Positions 48,003 to 60,467 of a stretch of DNA of 64,000 nucleotides are shown in pieces. Below the pieces are notes generated by a model, which worked only from the letters and a program-made list of their open reading frames with translations, did no database searches and was not told where the DNA came from. The DNA comes from Primula veris (lineage: Eukaryota; Streptophyta; Magnoliopsida; Ericales; Primulaceae): the NCBI GenBank assembly GCA_963682055.1, contig OY821740.1, positions 47,140,795 through 47,204,794 on the forward strand, written 5' to 3'. The position numbers and the translations under genes were made by a program. Each line of letters begins with the position of its first letter. Within the stretch, counting starts at the first letter, position 1.

Positions 48003-50822
48003 TTAATCATCTGATTTCACTCGCTTGGACGACGGTGAGATTGATCCACCGACAATAATTTTCATATCTTCCGAAATATCATTAGAAACAGCAGTGTCTA
48101 ATCTCTCGTGTTTTTCTCCCAATTTTCTTGAAGCTTCCGCTGATGCAGTAATTTCTCCATGTTCAGCATTTTCATTTTCTTCGTCGTTTATCTCCAAGGC
48201 TTTTGATTCATTTGCAATGGGGCAACTCAACACGGGACAGATTGTTTGTGAAGAGGGGTTTTCGGTTATGGATTTTGAAGCTTTCATTATTTCACCTGCC
48301 TGACATTGCTTCTCAAACATCATCTTAAGATGATTACTTTGCTCCTCTATTCTTAGCTGCAAAGTTCTCTGAATCTGTATAGCAATTTAAAAATATAATC
48401 AGAAAACCACTATTCTCAATTATTAGAACTCATACTCTTACCTATCCTGACATAGTATAGTCATCACTTATTTAGAGATGGGGGAGTATTTAGAACACCA
48501 ACAGGAAACTTTACCAAAGTTCCCGTAATTTACAAGGGTAAATAGTACCAGGGTAATACCTCTAATTGTTCGTGCAAGCGTTTCTGCAGTTCCATCTGTA
48601 ATCGTAGTGCTTCAGTCATCTCAAAGCCCCTGTTCTCATAGAAGTTACAGTACAAGTAAATCCCACATTGATTCACCGAATTCATTTTACCTAAAATTCA
48701 AATATGTTGCTTTAACTTGATGTACTTACGTTTTCAAGTCCAGAGAAGCCATTTCTTCGGTTGTAGTCAACTTTTTCTCTGAAGACCCTGCGTATAATGA
48801 AAAAACAACACAATAACTTAATATGCTGAGAACTTGACAATTTTATCATCCATTCGAGCTATAACTTTTCACGAAACTATCTTACTCACCTTCTGATGAC
48901 TCGGGTATGTATCTGGCAGTTCTATACTTCTGCAGTAAGAAAAGAGAATTCAGGCTCGATTATGCAAATGATAATTGTGACAGAATCCCGAGATGACTAT
49001 TATCAGCAATAATAGAAGTAATATGATGGTAACATATGCATACATATATGTGTATACATGTAGATCAAAAGAGGTACTGTAAATATGTCCACACCTGCAG
49101 GTGGCTCTTGACGTGATAAATCGTCAAACCTTCAACTTTCATTAGCTTCAGCACACCCTTAGGAGTTGCCTCTGCAAATCCAAAACAAGTACATTCAAAT
49201 AAAATAAAGACTTGCTTCGTTACATTTTTTAAGCAGAACAAGCCAGAAGTATTGAGCATCAGAAAAGGCTAGGTTCGTGAAGCCTAAAGCATCAAGCTTT
49301 ATCAAACCCATAATTTCAAAGAAAACCGAGTTTTTGAGCTGGTCAACCAGTTGCAGTCACTAAGTTAAGCAAAAGAGAAACAAAGTTTAGCTTAAAAGTT
49401 GCAACCAAACAGGACTTAAGGTTAATAAAAGTGGAGTAAGGAGGAAAAATACTTTCACTACCACCAAGCTTATTCACAGCTTGAACAAAAGCCTCATGAA
49501 GCTCAGGTGTCCAACGCATACGTGGTTTGGATGTCTCCCCACTGCCCAAAGGTGTAGACAGAGAAGACTCTGAACGTTCAGTTGGTATCTGTGTGAGCAG
49601 AAGCGGCTCTGGCAAAGGAAAACTTGAAGAGTCTTTCACCAACTCGTAGGGCATCTAAAATGAACAGATAGAAGATTAAGAATTAATTACACAGAAAAAG
49701 ACACCACATCTAAGGTTGAGTTTATCTTGGTTTTTTTCCCAGAAAAAAATATTGCTACTAAAAAGTTGTTATCGAGTACTTTACTGTACAAACTATTCTC
49801 AAAGTTTGAGTTTTGCTAAAAAAGTGTGAAGTATTTTCACATTCCTAAAAAGACAAAGAAATTCATGTAATTCCGATGGAAGCGGCTGCTTGTCACATAT
49901 CTTCAAGTTGCTGATTTTCGTTTCGTGGATAAATAACAGTTTACAGGTAACAAATATGATTTTTAGTAATTAAAGTTTTGCAAAACTGCCTGTTAAGCAT
50001 AGGTAGACAAGAAGGGTGCGGGCAGCGATCATAAAGAATTTGCAAGTTCGTATTCCTGAGAATTTTATGGGAGCACAGGCTGTTCCCCTCAAAACTAAAA
50101 CGAATAACATATAAATGCTAAAAAAATAAACCCTCCCTGCAGTTTTCTCCAACCAATATTCACAAGATGATTCTAAAACACCAAAAATGGCACATAAAGA
50201 AAATAGCTTCCTAAAGTAAAAAACTGTAACAAGAAAAACCCCTAAAGAAGCAATAACAAACAAACTAACAAAATTATGAGAAATAAATTTCTAACAGAAT
50301 TTTTACCTTGGCCTGTAAATCCTGAATATTACTAACAGAAAAAATTTCATCCCAATTAGCAGTCAAAGTATCATCATCGTTTATCAGATGGTCCTTCAAA
50401 GCCTGCCACTCATTTTCTTTTATTTTTTCTTCCATTAACATGGCACTGTCCCAATTGTTGTTGTTACATGTTTGACTGTAATTTCCAGGGGAATTTACAG
50501 GAACTTGGTCATCAAAAATATTTTGTAACGGATCTGTACACCACAAACCAATGTTACTACGCCTAGTAAATTCAACTGTTATTTGTCCATTATTGAATGA
50601 CTGGGACATAAAAGGGTTTCTCCTTATATGAACATCACTCGGAAACTGCGACAAAGATGAGATAACTGGGTCGGTTTGCTGAGAATTGGGTAAATTGAAA
50701 TAATTATCTCCACAAGTCGATAAACTCGGAAGAGCAGACGAAGATGACGAAAAAGAACCAGAAGATCCATAATTGTTGGCGTGTCTCGTATCTAGTCTTG
50801 ATAAACCAAGACGAGTTTCCAT
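48003..50822 (-). CDS. MYB-CC (GARP) transcription factor, PHR1-like
   Basis: PHR1 and PHL proteins bind P1BS sites (GNATATNC) and switch on phosphate-starvation genes; SPX proteins hold them inactive when phosphate is ample. Seven exons, 50822-50307, 49654-49453, 49171-49095, 48929-48890, 48787-48730, 48629-48560 and 48374-48003, join in frame to 444 residues. The N-terminal 170 residues are Ser/Asn-rich. The GARP MYB domain (about 215-275) reads [40 protein letters not shown] and [12 protein letters not shown]. The coiled coil with the LHEQLE motif follows (about 297-345: [20 protein letters not shown]). The tail is acidic and ends in a basic KRVKSDD. A start at 50822 (METRLG) is chosen over the upstream Met at 51104 because the upstream part lacks family likeness and resembles untranslated leader. 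The gene is intact. Confidence 0.92.
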
Positions 50823-51030
50823 AGTTTGTTCTTCTGAAGGACACGTGGGTAATATATTATTAAAAAGAATAGCTAAAAGAAATATTGAATAATATAGATA
50901 CGTAGACTTTTTATAATAGCAATAAACACGTATTCCGAAAAACATATCTGGATTTTGGGGTAGGGTAATTAAAAGATTTACTCTAACAACCTTTGATATG
51001 TTAAAACTTCTACCTATGTACTCGGAAATT

Positions 51031-51205
51031 AGGACTTGTTCGGCTGGAAGCTTACAGTTCATCTTATTTTGTTCTTTGAAAGCTTCAAACTTGACCCTTT
51101 GCAATCGACCTGGAAAAGCTAGAAGTCTTATGCCAAAAGAACATAATATTTTTAGCCTCTATAAGCAGCAAAGTTTTGCTTAAGAGCTGCAGCCGAACAA
51201 GCCCT
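51031..51205. mobile_element. short hAT-like MITE in the PHR1-like gene leader
   Basis: The left end AGGACTTGTTCGGCTG and reversed right end AGGGCTTGTTCGGCTG differ at one of 16 positions and enclose 175 bp. GGGCTTGTTYGG termini are common in plant hAT-type MITEs. I found no matching 8-bp target duplication, which leaves the superfamily tentative. Confidence 0.6.
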
Positions 51206-52589
51206 CATCACCAAGATTAATTACATGCCGAAATGTGGTAGTTTTTAGGTGAATTGAAAGTTTCAAACAAATCCTTCATAATGTTCAATTGGAAAGAGAA
51301 ATTCCTCTACTCACTATTCTAACAGTCGATATAAAATGCCTAACTTTTGTAAAAGGAACAGTTAAACTAAAAAACAACAAAAATAAATCAATCTTACATA
51401 AGACCTATATAGGAAAGAAACTAGGTCTTAAATGGATTAAGAAAAAACTAAGTTTCCGAGTCGGATTAGCTCTCGTTTCAACGTAATTTGTAACGAATCG
51501 TATCGATATACAGAGTAATCATGGGGATGCTGAAATTCATGTACTGAGTACTTATGTTATTACAAAAGGGATGAAATGAAATAATCCGAAAACTATAAAT
51601 AAAATGCATGGCAAAACGCTTTCAATTATTGCTAAACAAAAACAAATTCACTATAATTTGTGAATACAAACCCTTGATTAGTTTTAAAAAACATAGATTA
51701 AAAATAAAGCAACTGGTCCTTTTTTTTCTTTCAGCTCTTGCATTAATCCAATATAAGGGTCCAAAATCACAATTTCAGCAAAAAAAACTCACAAAATAGA
51801 ATTTTGATTATTGGCTATGAACCATTATCTAACCACCGATATTCTCCCTTGTATATGCATGCATATACAATTACGAATACTAAAATTTGCATACATATTA
51901 TATATAAATAATATATATATACATAGCAAGCAGAAAAAAAAAAACAGATTCTATATAAAAAAAAAAGGTGTATTTGTAGATAATGAGAACTGAGAAAGGA
52001 TAAAATAAAAAAATACCAAACAGCGAATTTAACAAGCAGGAGTTTATTAAATCTCCGTTAGAACACGGCGGAGATTTAACGGTGGGAAATTAAATTAAAG
52101 GGATTATTATTATTAATATTATGTCTCCGGGGCGGAGAGTTAGACAGTTTTTTTAATTTTGGATTTTGCATCTAAATATTAAATAAGATTATTCATACTT
52201 TGACTGCTCGATGTTTAAATAAATATGCTCAAGTGGTGGATTGGTCCTGCAGAATAAATAGCGCAGCAGGATCGATCGGATTGATAAAATTTAGATGTAA
52301 CTCAAGCCAATTCAAATCAATCTGTTACAATTAAAACTCTAACGTAATGTAATCTAACCTGCAAAATAAATTACAGATTGAGTTGGAATTGATTCTTAAA
52401 TTTTTATTTTGGTCTTTTATTTTTTATACTTTGCATAATTAACCTGAAATTTAAAATAAATTGAAATTTTCATTTAGAAATATAAATTAAAACCAATCAA
52501 AATATGTTTATAACATTCGTGAACAAATAACAAAACTAAAATATAACAATAATGGAAGGTTGTTATACAAATATATGTATTTATAATGA

Positions 52590-52800
52590 TGTATATATTA
52601 CGGATATAAACGGGTTGGGCGGATTAAACCGCGGTTTGAAAACCTCAAACCTAACACAACCCGCAAAATATATAACGGACTAGGACAGTGCAGATTAATT
52701 TTTTTTGGATACTCAATCCGTCTCAACCCGGCTCAATCCACACGATTAAGTTATCGGTTGAGTTTAGGTATTGTTTATCGGTTGAGTTTACGTATTGTTT
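52590..52800. mobile_element. possible hAT MITE relic
   Basis: Contains AACGGGTTGGGCGGATTAAA and downstream CTCAACCCGGCTCAATCC, complementary-type words found at the ends of plant hAT MITEs. A 24-bp direct duplication (TATCGGTTGAGTTTA followed by GTATTGTTT) sits at about 52750-52800. Ends are not defined. Confidence 0.3.
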
Positions 52801-54198
52801 TTACCACCCGTATACAATACACAAAAGTGTAAAGTACACAATAACTCCCATGAACTATGTGTATCTTCTAATTAGACCAATAGTATTTCAGTTTACATCA
52901 TAAACTTTCTAACTTTTGGGTGAGTCTTTTTTCTTTTCTTTTTTACCAGAATATTGCTCAATAAAAGACTAACTTTCACCTATGGTTATTTTAAAGTAGT
53001 TTCCTTTGAATATTCTTTAAATTAAAAAAGGATCGCACGGGTTTCATAGTATTTGTTAATCGCCACTTGAGCATATAATCTATAAAATAACATAACTTCA
53101 TGCTCGATGTTTCATTTTCGTTTATTCCTATTTCCTCTTGAGTTCTACGTAATTTATTGATGTTTATGCATTCAACCAGCTGAATCCGAATTCCGAGTTG
53201 ACCAAAAATATTTATAAAAGAAACAGTTTTGGAAATTAATATAAACGATAAAAGTTGAAAGGTTACTGGGCTATTTGGAGTCATCAATAGTTTGGGGCTT
53301 ATTTGCATTTTACACTGACATAACTCATAAGTGTGACATAGTACTAAGTAATATAATTTATGTCTGCTGCTACAACGATGTCTGCTTGATGAAGACGGCG
53401 GATGTATTAGTGGGCTGTGGCATAAATCACGCCACGTAATAAAAACTCGATCTACTAAAATAAAATAAAAAATTAATTAATATTAATTAAATTTAGGGTA
53501 GACTCAAATTAGGGTTTCAATATATTTATTTGGGTTTTTAATAGGTTAAGTTTTTAAGTGATTTATAACATTAACGTGTATTAATCAAAAGGTGACTATC
53601 ACACGTGACATGACGCATCAACTAGGTGCACTTGGGATTGTATAGGGAGTACGAATAATAGCAGTGGACATGTACTGTTCAGGTGTATTAGTTATACAAA
53701 TTATTTCTTTCTTTCTTTCAAAGAATTTCATGAACTGTGTAATGTGTATAATGTATAATGTCACATATCAAAAACCTAAATATATACCAAGGATTTTATT
53801 CAAATGTAAACGTTTAATGCTTTTGACTAATTTTCTTTAGTAAAACCCGTATAAATAAACATCAAACATACACTGTGACATGTTTCGTCCTTTTACAGGC
53901 GAAAATAATCTGAAAGAGCTAGTTTATTTAGGGACAATTTTTGTGATTCATCGAAAAGTATGACCAATAAGTGACTGTAACAAAAGCTAGCACACAGTAA
54001 TTGAACATATGCACCCATAAAATAACGATATTCAACATATTTATAATTTATTTACCCCCAAAGTACATATACGGACAAACATGATAATTCCACTCAATCA
54101 CAGGATACATAAAGAAATGTACAAGGTGTCTAAACTCTCAACAAAACACCGATGAAACATAGTAAACAGTGAAATAAGACAACAACAAAGTAGGTTCT

Positions 54199-57100
54199 TT
54201 AAGAAACATAGTACAAGGAATTCGGCAGCTTGAAAATCCGTTTTGCCCCTGGGAATCCATCGAAACTGCTCCACTGGTCACCAACGATACCCCAAATGTG
54301 GTACCCTTCATCAACTAATCGTTTTCTCGCCTCAGCTTTGTAATTATGCACTTGTTTGTCCTCATCTTTTAGACCTCTGAAGAACAATGATAAATAATAA
54401 GTGTGTCGCGTGAAATCACCAAGAAAAGAAAATAATAGTTATACATAGAGATGACAATTGGGCTGGGTCATTCAAAACCCGAACCGACCCATATACAAAA
54501 TTGTACTTTTACTCATTTAATCCGACTCGACCTATTTGACCCGTTTTTTATAACATTTTTTTTCCTTTGGAAGATAAACCTTGTAAATAGCAAGATTTGA
54601 AAGAAAATTTGTTAAAAACTCATGGCAAACTAAAAAATCATTTGATTTAGAAAGATAACATATAAATACTAATGTGACATTAAATAACCTTTCATATTAA
54701 TTTAGTGATTTAAATTTTACATTTTCTTTTTAACATTTCCATGTTTAATTAATTTGTGCTTATTAATTTCACCAATTAAAACATTGATATATGTAAAAAT
54801 GTAATATAAATATATATGGTTGATATGATAATTTGGTTTCCCGTAAATAATTCTAAAAATAAAGACGATAAGATATTAGTAATTAATTAACATGAATAAA
54901 TTTCATTCACATTTAACATAAATATCGTTTCATTAATTAATAAATTAATTATATATAAGATTTTTTTTAATAAACCCACCAAAATGTATTTATGTATTAT
55001 TATATGAGAGATAGTTTAATGTATATGGGAGAGAGATGAGAGAGAATGTATTAAATTGCACTTTTACCCATTTAAAATATAGAAGAGAGAGTTTAATTTA
55101 CACGAGAGAGAAGAGAGAGTGTTAAGTTGCATTTTTACTCATTTAAATGTATGTTCTCTATTAATACAGAAGAGATAGTTTAATGTATATGAGAGATAAA
55201 AGGGGAAGAGTGTTAAATTACACTTTTTCAGTTGCACTTTTTAAAGTTACATTTACCCATTTAAACCCGACCCGAATAGAATTGCAATTTTCGGGTCAAA
55301 ACCGAAAAATTACCATCCCTAGTTATACAGAACTCTACAACTAAGTTAAGATGTGACTACGGCAAATCCTGTAATTTGACAGAATATCAGTGCTCTTGAA
55401 AGTTGACTATTTAGAACTTGCTAAGCTAGACAATTCATAAATATGGTTTAGATTCCGATGATAAGCATAGTTTGGTTACAGCTTATAAGCTCAAATTCAT
55501 TTTACTACTTAAAAATTGGACTACATTTGGTTAAATAGCTTCAAAATAAGTATTTTTCTGAGCCTGGATAAGCTAGAACCTTTAAGCACGTGAACCTAAC
55601 CTCGAATTTTTTTACAGCTTATTCACCTGAAAGCTTCAACTCAAACAAGGCCTAACTTTGTCTGTTAGTATATTATTCATCACTTTATTTGTCTACTGCA
55701 GAATAGAGCCAATGAGAGCGAAATTAAGAAAATGTAATTAAGGAAACGGGATGACAGAAAATAAAGTACCTGAGGATCAAACCAGACCAGCCATGATAAC
55801 CGACCTTAATAAGGTTGTTGACTGTGGCATCTCTAAGACACTCTCTTCTAGAAGATACTAAGAAGACTTTGATACCAACACCTCGTATCTCATTGAATAA
55901 ATTCATTGTGTGCTCAAGAGCCGGCGCCTTAGTCTCTCTCATCTATCCCTCATAGACTGTACGGTTTAACTTCTCACCTCTAATTCAAAAGCAGATAAAG
56001 AGAGGGGGAAACTTAACAAAGGCGACAATAAAATGAATATATACAAACAGACCAACTTAATCACTTTTTTTAACAGAATCTCTAATATAAAGTTTTAGAA
56101 TCTCAAATGCACAAGTAGAATACAACGGCAAATAGCGATTCTTGTTTAACTGTGTGACACACTAGAATTTCCCTAACAGAGCTCTTAGAGCACAATGTCT
56201 GTGTAAGTGTGTACGTTAATAATATTCCCGAGGCTATTAAACGCGAGAACATGTAATATTCATCATAATGAGAAAGAATAAATCACAGAAGTTCGTCTTG
56301 CTTGTTATTTGGACTGAAGAGAGTGGATATTCATACATGTCCTCCAAATTTCATTGTGGGGTATTCAGTGGCTAAACCAGGTATGGTTGAGATGGGGTTG
56401 CGTTTCGAATAGACAAATAACGCCAGTCAAATTAATAGGGGCACTCATCTGCCAGGTCAACTATTTGAAGCAACGCAGACCAAAAACATCTAACAGTTAA
56501 TAAGTTTTCATTTATAAACATGGATGGTGCGGTAGCACCCTACTCTCACTACTACCTAATTCCTATTCATGTAAGGTAATTTAAGAAGCCATTACTTTGA
56601 GTAAGCGAAGGTGTAAACCAAAGTTAAACCAGGTGAAACCTTGAAATTAACAATTCCAAGTTCACCTGATAGCATTATCTCCCTAAATTAAACCAACCAG
56701 GAAACACTTCGAAAAAGAAATCCCAGTCATTCAGTAATGATAATCATACCCAAACTCGTGTTTCTTGAAATAAGGCTACGTGGACAAGAGCGTATCATCG
56801 ATATCGAATATCCAAGCATCTCTACCATCATTATTAAAAATACAGCGATCGCTCAAGAAAAGGGAAGCCTCTTCTATTGCCCTCAATGAATCAACCTGGT
56901 ACTGAGTTGACTTCATGTACTTGCCTATTATTACGATAATAGAAAATGAATAAACAAACATAGAAACAAGCTAAGCATAATAATGTATATTAGGAACAGC
57001 AGAAATTATCAGCAAGATTATGTATCTTTAGCATCACATCAAATCTTTGTGATCTAATTCATAAACAATCTCAAGATATATATCTTGAAATTATCTTCAA

Positions 57101-57332
57101 TACCAATGTAGTTGACGCACTCTCCAAGGACGACATCGTATCCCCTAATGTTGTTTAGCTCGACATTGATCCTCCAACTCTCACAATAGCTCTTCAAATC
57201 ATTGGTGCTAATGCTTGAGCTTATTGGTCTTTTTCTTTTCTGGTTTAAGATGTTCCAATCTCCGGATGATAAGCCGGTGAGTAGGCATGTGATGGCTCGA
57301 AAGAAACACAGATTCACTCTTGCTGCATTCAT
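54199..57332 (-). pseudogene. HAD class III acid phosphatase / VSP-like gene with two nonsense codons
   Basis: The family are secreted or vacuolar phosphatases related to tomato acid phosphatase-1 and vegetative storage proteins. Exons 57332-57104, 56924 to about 56752, 55979-55770 and 54376-54199 assemble in one frame. Visible features are a hydrophobic leader, CESWRINVELNNIRGYDVVL, GECVNYIGKYM, the nucleophile motif DIDDT, APALEHTMNLFNEI, VFLVSSRRE, GYHGWSGLILRG and the C-terminal GIVGDQWSSFDGF...LPNSLYYVS. Two codons break it. In exon 2, TAG replaces the residue after LLST and before PYFKKHEFG. In exon 3, TAG stands where the family has Trp (VYE-G-stop-MRETKAP). Both are in frame with splice sites intact, and alternative splice choices that I tried do not remove both in frame. 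The first Met could be 57440, but 57332 gives the family leader. A hAT element sits in intron 3. Confidence 0.85.
54446..55321. mobile_element. hAT-type element with exact 8-bp target duplication
   Basis: The ends TAGAGATGACAATT and, reversed, TAGGGATGGTAATT enclose 876 bp and are flanked by GTTATACA at 54438-54445 and 55322-55329, exact 8-bp copies as left by hAT transposases. Sub-terminal GGGTCGGGTT-type words are typical of plant hAT MITEs. The right third has about three degenerate internal repeats (AGAGATAGTTTAATGTATAT, GTTAAATTGCACTTTTACCC). No transposase is present. It lies in intron 3 of the phosphatase pseudogene. Confidence 0.85.
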
Positions 57333-58727
57333 CCTAGATAGGGAGAGAGAGGAGTGATGAGGATGAAGATGAGGATGAGGATGAGGATAAAGATAAAGAT
57401 TAGTATTCATGGCATTGACTAACAAAAGACATGGACTCATTATAGGGCAGATGACAATGTGGGGCAGGTTATATAAGACGGTCTCTTTTCAATATTATCA
57501 TGGTTTAGGTTATGTAAAAATATCGAACTTCTAGTTCGTCATCAGAAATCCCTGCACTCTTGTTATTGGTCAAGTTTCCACCTATATAAGCCAGCCAATT
57601 TGTCATAAAAAAACCCTAAAATTTTGCCATGCTAAGAACTAATACTCCTAATTTTATTCCCATGAAAAGATGCCGGAATTCCTCAGTCTAGATTCAAGCA
57701 TGCGGGTCCCCATAGTTTTTCGCGACGGGATTAAAAGACTTAGTGACATCTGAGCCAACTTCACAAATGGCCAAAAACTGCAAGGCGTATGCTGTGTAAC
57801 TTAGAAAATTAAACTTTTTATGTGAGATTTGGTATACAATGCTGTAGTTTTCGCTTAGCTGTCATTCTGTATATGTCAATCTTTTCTGTCTTTACTTGCA
57901 TAGATAAACTATAAAGTATTGGACAAAGCTTAGTGTATGTGTGATTATGGAGGTGTGCGAGTGGGTCCATATTCTACATAATAATAATTTTTTGTTCAAC
58001 CTTTACATATAGAAGAAACAAGGCTGGAAAATGCAAAGAAGGCATAAGAAATCGCTTAACCCAAATAAGACTAAACTGACTGCTACATGACTCTTTTCCG
58101 GGTAATTAGAGGGGGTAAAAGATGACTTCATTCAAGCTTAAGACTTCTCCTGGCATACCAAAAACCGTAGAGTATAATTTATAAGGAGAAAAAACTGTCT
58201 AAATGCTGGATCTAAACAATAACCGGGTTGAAAAAGGTATTCCACTGGACAAAAATTAGCCATCAAATGAATATTCTATTTCTCGTTTATGACCTATGGG
58301 TTAGAAGCTTCTGCTATATACCCACACGGGGAAAGTTGATCACCACATTAAGTGACGTCTTTTGATCTACCAAGACGGCAATACATAAGAATTAATACCA
58401 ATTTCTGTTGAAAAAAACATCGTATCCTGAAACTTCTCCAATATATAATATATCCTCAATGGGTACAAGGAAACTAAGAAACATCCATTCAGGGGGGTAT
58501 CTCTATCATTCAAAGAGCTAGAATACATGTGTACATAGCCTTAATCTATACAAAGGGACTGCTTCTATTGGGAAACTTGCACAAATCTAAACAAAAAAAG
58601 GAAAAATAAAAGTCTAGCCTCTAGATTAAGATCAATGATCAATCCTCAGTGAAAAGACAACAAATGAGCCGGTGAAATAGAAAGAAAACAACTAATATCT
58701 TGGTGCTAAACATGAGATATTCTCGTG
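57333..58727. other. gene-free stretch upstream of the phosphatase pseudogene
   Basis: The first 110 bp hold an imperfect GATGAG/GATAAAGA hexanucleotide tract (about 57356-57398) in what would be the phosphatase leader. The remainder is AT-rich; from about 58440 it is the 3' flank shared with the second small-gene copy. No further gene is seen. Confidence 0.45.
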
Positions 58728-58946
58728 CTAGCAGCCTTCGTCAAAGTTCCGAGAGTAGCTATAAATGTCGTAAGTATAAACCACAGTGCTTCTTTTCCAT
58801 TCAAAACTTTGCTTAAACTTTGATCTTAACTTATATATCAATTGCCTCATTACCCATGAACCATAACATGTTTTTCCCTTTCTACCTCTTCTCCCAGAAT
58901 CTATCACCTCAAAGCTTTGATCTCTCTTTGAACCCAACATGTTCAT
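58728..58946 (-). CDS. small basic plant protein, copy 1
   Basis: This intronless frame encodes 72 residues: MNMLGSKRDQSFEVIDSGRR, a basic segment, VMRQLIYKLRSKFKQ, then WKRSTVVYTYDIYSYSRNFD and EGC. The C-terminal W-K-R-[ST]-x-V-x-Y-x-Y-D-x-x-S-Y-S-x-N-F-D-[DE]-G pattern is one I have seen in short uncharacterised plant proteins; no function is known to me. It has no signal peptide. The paralogue at 61975-62223 keeps frame, start (MLGS) and the C-terminal motif despite many differences, which argues that both are real genes under selection. A TATA-like box sits at 59056-59064. Either MNMLGS or the internal MLGS (third residue) may be the start. Confidence 0.65.
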   Translation of the reverse strand: MNMLGSKRDQSFEVIDSGRRGRKGKTCYGSWVMRQLIYKLRSKFKQSFEWKRSTVVYTYDIYSYSRNFDEGC

Positions 58947-59055
58947 AAATCACTTCTAAGCTCTGTCTGCAACTCTAGTTTCGTATAAAGTGGACTCAAA
59001 TAGTTACGGAACAATATAACTGCTTAGTGGAATGTATATTTCCTAACGAGGAGAC

Positions 59056-59064
59056 TTATATAGG
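59056..59064 (-). promoter_or_regulatory. putative TATA box of small-gene copy 1
   Basis: CCTATATAA on the minus strand, about 110 bp upstream of the ATG. The sequence around it (GACTTATATAG on plus) recurs upstream of copy 2, so it is conserved between the duplicates. Confidence 0.5.
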
Positions 59065-60412
59065 ACCTAAACTACCTAACAAATGCAAGGAAAATAAAAA
59101 TAATAATTTGGTAGTCAAATAACAAATGGTGCTGTTTTGTCAATATCCCACTAGCAAGCATCATTGCCACGCATATTGAGGGTCATTTCCTGGAATTCCA
59201 GGGTGTAATGTTATCATCACTTGGCACATTCAACTCTCCTTTTTTATTGTATGGTCTAGCTTTATGAAATGACAGATACGGGATATCCATTTAGCTTTAG
59301 AGACTATAACTATTTAGCTTTAGAGACTAACTATTTAGCTTTAGTGGTGACAGAGTCCTTACAGATCAGATAAGATTTTGCAAATATACTGCTTTGTTGC
59401 GTCATGCCATAGCTCAAAAAGAGTATATAGCAGCATCTTTTTGAAAACCAGCTTGTAGAAAGTTGACTGAGGTATATATACTCTTATCTTATGTCTATGT
59501 AAAATTACACATGCATATAATGAAAAGAGTGCCCCATAATCCACTAATAGTTGCTCACTTTTTCAACTGACTCATTGTAGATATGATCGAAACACAAAAA
59601 CCACCACTAAATGCTGTTTTGAATAGAATACGAAGAAGAAAAAGAGAAAGAAAATCGAGAAGACAACCTCTCAGCATAACAAGGTAAGATAAAATAAACA
59701 ATGCATGACATGTAGTTGACTAGATATTGATGACGTACAAGATAATAGGACGTCAAGAAAAGGGTGCAGCATGAGACACTTTTCATGCTATAGCTTTTAT
59801 GCTACAATTTTTTTTAACTTTTTGCAAGAGTAGCCAACATAAGCATGAGAGTATAGAATAAACCATTTAAATGTGTCTATGATTGAAATAGCCTCCTCTG
59901 ATATATATTAGAGCCTACCAAAAGGGCGTTTTAGGGGAAGTTAGGGCCGAGTATCGATGCACAAACGATGCAGGCAAACTAACAAATCCGAACAGTGACT
60001 AATACGGAAAATCACAAGAATTCCTTTGTATCCTCATCGCCCAAATACAAATTAGGAAACTCTAAAAACATAAAATCTGCTAGTTAATTCTTTTTGGCGT
60101 GAAAGCTAAACTACGATATTAAGATGCAACCTTTGCCACTTATGTCAACTTATGGGTTCCCACATGTAAAGGGATTCACTCGAGATATATATTTTCAAAA
60201 AAATCGAGTTCTGGCGTCTGCTTTATTTTATAACAACATATTCTTTCACCTTTCAACTGGTTCCGCCACTGTTTGCCGAGCTAACCTAGCTTATGACCAA
60301 GTGGGGCAATAAAGATGTCGAAAGGTATTGGTATGTTTATCCAACCCGATATGGATTGGTAGCAATCTAAATATAACTGTGATATTATACTTAAAGGTTG
60401 CAGCAGCTGAAG

Positions 60413-60467
60413 ACTAGGACCGGACTGAAAACAGTAGCTGCGACTAGGACCGGACTGAAAACAGTAA
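60413..60467. repeat. 25-bp direct duplication
   Basis: GACTAGGACCGGACTGAAAA, continuing into CAGTA, occurs twice about 30 bp apart with identical sequence. Confidence 0.85.

Larger units (their letters stand above)
50823..54198. other. gene-free region upstream of the PHR1-like gene
   Basis: Holds the PHR1-like leader and promoter, a hAT-like MITE (51031-51205), a (TA)-rich tract near 51900, a GC-richer patch at 52050-52140 (CTCCGGGGCGGAG) and a possible hAT relic at 52590-52800 (GGGTTGGGCGGATTAAACC). The rest to 54198 is AT-rich with no supportable gene. Confidence 0.45.

Noticed and set aside
60124..60312. 62-codon plus-strand frame starting MQPLPLMSTYGFPHVKG
   Set aside because: Not recognised, no paralogue in the window, no promoter signal; kept only as a note.
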